From Hyphomicrobiales bacterium (lineage in GTDB: Bacteria; Pseudomonadota; Alphaproteobacteria; Rhizobiales; SZUA-8): DNA of 10,491 nucleotides. Positions within the stretch are counted from its first letter, which is position 1; the number at the start of each line of letters is the position of its first letter. Below are positions 6,571 through 10,491 of this stretch, one piece after another. The notes under the pieces are model-generated. The model saw only the letters and a list, made by a program, of their open reading frames with translations, was not told the origin of the DNA and ran no database searches. The DNA lies in the NCBI GenBank assembly GCA_003232175.1, contig QILX01000217.1, positions 1-10,491 on the forward strand, written 5' to 3'. A program made the position numbers and the translations under genes.

Positions 6571-6607
6571 GGCATTTTGCCGGCGCCATTTGTAGAAATG
6601 CAATCCG

Positions 6608-8374
6608 ATGATATTCAATTTTTTCAACCACTTTGACGAAATAGTTAAAGTGGAACTTCAAAACTTGACTGACGAAGGGGTCCTGCCGCCAGGGCTCGAC
6701 CTGTCCGGCGTTACGGTTGAGCCGCCGCGCGATGCCGCCCACGGGGATATTGCCTGCAATGCCGCTATGGTGCTGGCGAAGCGCGCTTCCATGGCGCCGC
6801 GCGATATTGCCGCGCCCCTGGCCGAGCGATTGAAGTCCAATGCCGATATTTTCGAAGTTGAGATCGCCGGTCCGGGGTTCTTGAACCTGAAGCTTGAAGC
6901 CTCGGTGTGGGCGCGCGTTCTTGCCGCCGTTTTAAACCAGGGCGACAGCTATGGCGCGGTCGATCTTGGTCGGGGCGAGAAGGTCAATGTCGAATTTGTT
7001 TCGGCCAATCCAACCGGGCCGATGCATGTGGGCCATTGCCGGGGAGCGGTGGTCGGCGATGCTTTGGCCTCTTTGCTCGCCCGCGCCGGTTATGACGTTA
7101 CCCGCGAATATTACATCAACGATGCCGGGGCTCAGATCGACGTTCTGGCGCGGTCGGTGTTCTTGCGTTACCGGCAGGCGCTGGGGGAGGAGATCGGCGA
7201 AATTCCCGCTGGGCTTTATCCAGGCGACTATCTGGTACCAGTCGGCAAGGCCCTGGCGCAAACCCATGGTGAGGCGCTGTCAGCCATGGACGAGGCCGAG
7301 TGGCTGCCGATCGTCCGGCCCGTTGCCATTGACGCCATGATGGCGATCATCCGCACCGATCTTGCCCGGCTTCACATTCGCCATGATGTATTTTTCTCCG
7401 AGCGGTCGCTAATGGATCAGGACGGCCAGCCAGGTGGTATATCCAAAGCCATCGAGGTGCTCGAGGCCGCGGACCTGGTTTATGAGGGCCGGCTGCCACC
7501 GCCAAAAGGCCAGCTTCCGGAGGATTGGGAAGACCGGGAACAGCTGCTTTTCCGCGCCACTCAATTTGGCGACGATGTTGACCGGCCGTTACGTAAATCC
7601 GATGGCGCTCACACTTATTTTGCCGCCGATATCGCTTATCACCTGGACAAATTTCAGCGCGGCTTTGCCAACCAGATCGATGTCTGGGGCGCCGATCATG
7701 GCGGGTATGTCAAAAGAATGAAGGCGGCGGTGACGGCTATTACCGGCGGCAAGGGGCAGTTGGATGTCAAAATCTGCCAGCTCGTGCGGCTCTTGCGCGC
7801 CGGCGAGCCGGTAAAGATGTCCAAGCGCACCGGCGATTTTGTCACCCTGGCGGAAGTTGTCGAGGAGGTTGGCGCCGACCCGGTCCGTTTTATGATGCTC
7901 TACCGCAAGAACGACGCGCCGCTGGATTTTGATTTTGCCAAGGTGACCGAACAAAGCCGCGATAACCCGGTATTTTATGTCCAATACGCCCATGCGCGCA
8001 TTCATTCGGTCTTCCGTCAGGCCGCCGAAGTCATTGACGGGGTGGCATTTGACATGCCCCAGCTTGCCGGCGCCGAGCTTTCCCGCCTCACCGACAAGGG
8101 GGAGATCCAGCTCATACGGCGTCTGGCGCTCTACCCGCGCCTGTTCGAAGGCGCGGCGCGAAATCATGAGGCGCACCGGGTGGCTTTTTACCTTTATGAC
8201 CTTGCCGCAGACATCCATTCCCTGTGGACCAGAGGCAAAGAGCTGCCACAATTAAGATTTATTCAACCATACGAAATTACCCATGCGCGGTTGGCTCTTT
8301 TGCGGGGCGCGGCTCATGTTCTTGGTTCCGGGCTTTCTCTTCTGGGAGTCGCGGCGCCGGAAGAAATGGTATGA
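6608..8374 (+). CDS. argS: Arginyl-tRNA synthetase
   Basis: Charges tRNA-Arg with arginine using ATP in the cytoplasm; class I synthetase. The 588-residue length is normal. The N-terminal tRNA-recognition domain covers about residues 1-95. The catalytic domain has the HIGH-type signature as HVGH at 140-143 (ANPTGPMHVGH) and the KMSKS-type loop as KMSKR at 403-407. The all-helical DALR anticodon-binding domain runs from about 460 to the end (VQYAHARIHSVFR). The ATG at 6608 has no strong Shine-Dalgarno, but it places the start at the usual family position (PPGLDLSGVTVEPPRDAAHGD near residue 27), so I keep it. It follows dgt by 37 bp. Its TGA overlaps an ATG in an ATGA arrangement that could start a small coupled ORF. 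Confidence 0.97.
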   Translation: MIFNFFNHFDEIVKVELQNLTDEGVLPPGLDLSGVTVEPPRDAAHGDIACNAAMVLAKRASMAPRDIAAPLAERLKSNADIFEVEIAGPGFLNLKLEASVWARVLAAVLNQGDSYGAVDLGRGEKVNVEFVSANPTGPMHVGHCRGAVVGDALASLLARAGYDVTREYYINDAGAQIDVLARSVFLRYRQALGEEIGEIPAGLYPGDYLVPVGKALAQTHGEALSAMDEAEWLPIVRPVAIDAMMAIIRTDLARLHIRHDVFFSERSLMDQDGQPGGISKAIEVLEAADLVYEGRLPPPKGQLPEDWEDREQLLFRATQFGDDVDRPLRKSDGAHTYFAADIAYHLDKFQRGFANQIDVWGADHGGYVKRMKAAVTAITGGKGQLDVKICQLVRLLRAGEPVKMSKRTGDFVTLAEVVEEVGADPVRFMMLYRKNDAPLDFDFAKVTEQSRDNPVFYVQYAHARIHSVFRQAAEVIDGVAFDMPQLAGAELSRLTDKGEIQLIRRLALYPRLFEGAARNHEAHRVAFYLYDLAADIHSLWTRGKELPQLRFIQPYEITHARLALLRGAAHVLGSGLSLLGVAAPEEMV

Positions 8375-8454
8375 CAGATATGCGCGCTGATTATGGACAA
8401 TTGAGCTTGCGCGTGGTTCATTTGCAACGCGGCAAGGCAAGGAACGGCACCTGA
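8371..8454 (+). CDS. Possible 27-residue coupled mini-ORF between argS and the SPOR gene
   Basis: The ATG at 8371 overlaps the argS stop codon (ATGA). The 27 codons end in a TGA (8452-8454) that overlaps the ATG of the SPOR gene (TGATG). The mini-ORF therefore fills the 79-bp gap exactly, with both junctions in classic coupling arrangements. A purine-rich GGAAGA (8359-8364) sits 6 bases before its ATG. The product would be small and basic (MTDMRADYGQLSLRVVHLQR and seven more residues) with no membrane segment, and I recognise no family. It could carry ribosomes from argS to the SPOR gene rather than make a functional peptide, or be chance. Confidence 0.3.
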   Translation: MTDMRADYGQLSLRVVHLQRGKARNGT

Positions 8455-9704
8455 TGACTATGTATTCCGAAAGCCAAAGCCAATTTTCGCGGCGCCACTA
8501 TCCGGCGCAACAAGAAGATATATACGCCGAGGATACAGAACGCCTCTACGAGTCCTTCAACGATCTTTATGAAGATTTCGACGATGGACGCTCAAAAACC
8601 CCCTTTGTGATTATCGGGGCGCTGCTGGCTTTTGCCATTGTCGGCGGCGGTCTTGCTTTTGCGTACAAAAGCGGATTTCAGAGCCTTTCGGGTGATGGCA
8701 TTCCGGTTGTGGTTGCCGCTACCGAATCAAACAAAGTCGAACCAAAAGATCCAGGCGGCATGGATATCCCCTTCCAGGGAAGCCTGATCTTCGACCGAAT
8801 CACCGGCACCGAGGTCGAGCAGGGCGCAACATTGCCGCAGAGCGCGGAGCAGAACGCCGAGCCGTTGACAATTGGCGATCTTGCCGCACAGGTGACCGGC
8901 GGCGCGCCCACCCAGCAGATCGCCCTGGCCAATACACCGACCTCAAACGGTGAAACGCTGTTGAGCCCGCCGCCCCTGAACAGCGGCAGCAACAGCCAGG
9001 CCGCTTTGCCAAAACCGCTACTGCCCCCGGGCACCGAGGTATCAGCGGTCATGCCGGCACCGGCGGAAGCAGCACCCGGCGCACCGGTGCTTTCGCCGCG
9101 CAAAGTTGAAACCTTCACCATAACGCCGGATGGAAAAATCGTATCGCAAGTGGTTGATGTACCATTGGCGCCAGCAGGCAGCGGGGCGGCACCGCTTGGC
9201 GGCAACACCGCCCTGGCGGTACCCAACCTGCCAAGTGTTCTGGAGCCGATTAACTCAACGCCGGCGAATGAAATATCAGCGCTCGTCCCCACGCCACCGA
9301 ATAACGCCGGACAGGCGATAGCGCCGTCATTGCCCGGTGGCGGCACCTCAGCGCTTGTACCCTCGCCCCAGCCCAAACCGCGCCCAACGACACGCGATCT
9401 GGCTTCGGTGCAAAATCCCACCCAGACAGCGCGCAGCGAGCCGGGCCTTGCGGGCAAATTCGCCGTTCAGGTCGCCTCAAACCAGCGCCAGGCGGATTCC
9501 CTGGCTATCTTCGCCGACCTCAAACGCCGCTATCCCGATCTGGTGGGTGATTTCCGCCCGCTGATTCAGCGCGCGGATCTTGGCGCGCGCGGCATATTTT
9601 TCCGTCTGCGCATCGGGCCATTGGCCTCCAAGGCCGACGCCAACCGATTGTGTGGCTCGCTGCGGAATGCCGGGCTACCTGGGTGTATCGTCCGCTCGCT
9701 GTAA
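8454..9704 (+). CDS. SPOR-domain membrane-anchored protein
   Basis: Likely a cell-envelope or division protein. SPOR domains bind stretches of peptidoglycan lacking stem peptides, which collect at the septum (family knowledge). The 416-residue protein has an acidic, tyrosine-rich cytoplasmic tail (1-48, with EDIYAEDTERLYESFNDLYE at 21-40). One membrane segment (about 51-71, FVIIGALLAFAIVGGGLAFA) implies a cytoplasm-in, periplasm-out orientation. A long low-complexity Pro/Ala/Gly linker spans about 135-330. The C-terminal SPOR domain (about 334-415) starts at GKFAVQVASNQRQAD and holds the paired RGIFFRLRIGPL strand and a CGSLRNAGLPGC loop with two cysteines. The linker repeats SALVPTP (275-281) and SALVPSP (299-305), with a weaker SAVMPAP at 197-203. 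The ATG at 8454 is preceded by AAGGA 11 bases upstream. nagZ follows after 18 bp. The exact role is unknown. Confidence 0.9.
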   Translation: MTMYSESQSQFSRRHYPAQQEDIYAEDTERLYESFNDLYEDFDDGRSKTPFVIIGALLAFAIVGGGLAFAYKSGFQSLSGDGIPVVVAATESNKVEPKDPGGMDIPFQGSLIFDRITGTEVEQGATLPQSAEQNAEPLTIGDLAAQVTGGAPTQQIALANTPTSNGETLLSPPPLNSGSNSQAALPKPLLPPGTEVSAVMPAPAEAAPGAPVLSPRKVETFTITPDGKIVSQVVDVPLAPAGSGAAPLGGNTALAVPNLPSVLEPINSTPANEISALVPTPPNNAGQAIAPSLPGGGTSALVPSPQPKPRPTTRDLASVQNPTQTARSEPGLAGKFAVQVASNQRQADSLAIFADLKRRYPDLVGDFRPLIQRADLGARGIFFRLRIGPLASKADANRLCGSLRNAGLPGCIVRSL

Positions 9705-9722
9705 AACCCAGGAAATCTGGAA

Positions 9723-10491
9723 ATGCGCGCCTTTATCTGCGGGGTCTCCGGCCCGGAGCTTGAGGCTGGCGAACGCCGTTTTCTGCGCGACCGGCAGCCC
9801 TGGGGCGTAATTCTTTTTGCCCGCAATATCGTAACCCCTGAACAGGTTATCGCTCTGGTTGGCGATATTCGCGCCGCCCTGGGCCGGGATGACACCCCAA
9901 TTCTCATTGACCAGGAAGGCGGAAGGGTTCAGCGCCTGCGACCGCCCCACTGGCGCGACTATCCCCCGGCCATCGATTTTGCCGGGATATTCAACCAATC
10001 TCCTGTCGACGGCATTCGCGCCGTGGCGCTGCAATCACGGCTGATCGCCAGTGAACTCAATGACCTTGGTATTACCATCGCCTGCCTGCCGGTTCTGGAT
10101 GTGGCCACCCCCCAGACTCATGCGGTGATTACCAGCAGAACTTATGGCGGCGATCCGGGCGCAGTTGCCAGTCTGGGCCTGGCGTCGGCGGGAGGAATTT
10201 TGGCGGGCGGCTGCCTGCCGGTCATAAAACATATCCCCGGACACGGGCGCGGGTGCACCGACAGCCACAAGGAACTACCCAGGGTCGATAACCCCTTGGC
10301 GGAGCTGGTGGTTTCCGATTTTGCCCCATTCACGGCCCTGGCCCATCTGCCGATCGCCATGACCGCCCATGTTTTGTACACAAGTCTCGACAAGAAAAAA
10401 CCGGCAACACTTTCAAGGCGTATAATCAGCGAAGTGATTCGGGGGTCAATCGGGTTTGACGGGCTGCTGCTGAGCGACGACCTTTCGATGA
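9723..10491 (+). CDS. nagZ: Beta-N-acetylglucosaminidase of peptidoglycan recycling, GH3 (3' end outside window)
   Basis: Removes GlcNAc from GlcNAc-1,6-anhydroMurNAc muropeptides in the cytoplasm during wall recycling (family knowledge). The 256 residues present cover most of the GH3 TIM-barrel. Visible motifs are LFARNI (31-36), IDQEGGRVQRLR (62-73), the loop KHIPGHGRGCTDSH (169-182) with the catalytic D180/H182 pair, MTAHVLY, and the SDDLSM block at the very end. In that block D252 is the expected nucleophile. The usual full length is about 330-340 residues, so roughly a quarter is cut off. AGGA (9710-9713) lies 9 bases before the ATG at 9723. The 18-bp gap from the SPOR gene implies co-transcription. 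No signal peptide is seen, as expected for NagZ. The frame stays open to the last base. Confidence 0.95.
   Translation, partial: MRAFICGVSGPELEAGERRFLRDRQPWGVILFARNIVTPEQVIALVGDIRAALGRDDTPILIDQEGGRVQRLRPPHWRDYPPAIDFAGIFNQSPVDGIRAVALQSRLIASELNDLGITIACLPVLDVATPQTHAVITSRTYGGDPGAVASLGLASAGGILAGGCLPVIKHIPGHGRGCTDSHKELPRVDNPLAELVVSDFAPFTALAHLPIAMTAHVLYTSLDKKKPATLSRRIISEVIRGSIGFDGLLLSDDLSM

Noticed and set aside
6598..6636. Twelve-codon ORF across the argS start
   Set aside because: It has no ribosome binding site, is in a different frame and runs into the conserved argS N-terminus. Nothing separates it from chance.
7589..8251. Open frame of 220 codons on the minus strand within argS
   Set aside because: It is antisense to the conserved catalytic and anticodon-binding parts of argS and shows no recognisable motif or ribosome binding site. 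It is a shadow of GC-rich codon bias.
8678..9457. Open frame of 259 codons on the minus strand opposite the SPOR gene
   Set aside because: It lies opposite the low-complexity Pro/Ala linker, whose biased codons leave few stops on the other strand. The product is a Gly/Ala/Ser/Pro mix with no domain, and the sense gene has clear family motifs.
1..10491. Defence system, prophage, insertion sequence, CRISPR array or other accessory island
   Set aside because: All intact genes belong to core families, no transposase, integrase or effector motifs are seen, and no regularly spaced repeats or tRNA-linked attachment sites are present.

Overview
The window looks like a piece of an alphaproteobacterial chromosome (inference). 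The evidence is a moderately GC-rich base composition, a long-form dihydroxy-acid dehydratase, an ExoR-like Sel1-repeat protein, and an order of dgt, argS, a SPOR-domain gene and nagZ that I know from many alphaproteobacteria. I cannot place the genus. Nearly all of it is core or housekeeping DNA. I see no insertion sequence, phage gene, CRISPR array, tRNA or rRNA.

Left part (1-3810, plus strand): a LysR-type regulator that enters from upstream and lacks only its first codon or codons, then a 254-bp intergenic region, then ilvD (branched-chain amino acid synthesis). ilvD overlaps the start of a Sel1-repeat envelope protein by 14 bp. The 254-bp region is the least ordinary stretch here. It holds two inverted copies of a 15-base split motif that can fold into a hairpin of about 79 nt. 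A second hairpin with a T-run, shaped like an intrinsic terminator, follows with no gap, and another hairpin lies just ahead of ilvD.

Middle (3811-5334): xthA (exonuclease III) on the minus strand converges on the Sel1 gene. It is preceded in the same direction by erpA (A-type Fe-S carrier). erpA is divergent from dgt, and the AT-rich region between them carries a TGTTA-N10-TAACA dyad.

Right part (5335-10491, plus strand): dgt (HD-domain dNTP triphosphohydrolase), argS, a possible 27-codon ORF that exactly fills the argS-SPOR gap, a membrane-anchored SPOR-domain protein, and nagZ cut by the window end. Spacings are 37, 79 and 18 bp with no clear terminator, so one transcript is likely. The SPOR protein (binding denuded peptidoglycan) and NagZ (muropeptide recycling) form an envelope pair behind two housekeeping genes. 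In related genomes scpA/scpB usually follow nagZ, but that lies outside the window.

I find no clearly new multi-gene system. The leads worth pursuing are the structured ilvD leader and the coupled mini-ORF between argS and the SPOR gene.
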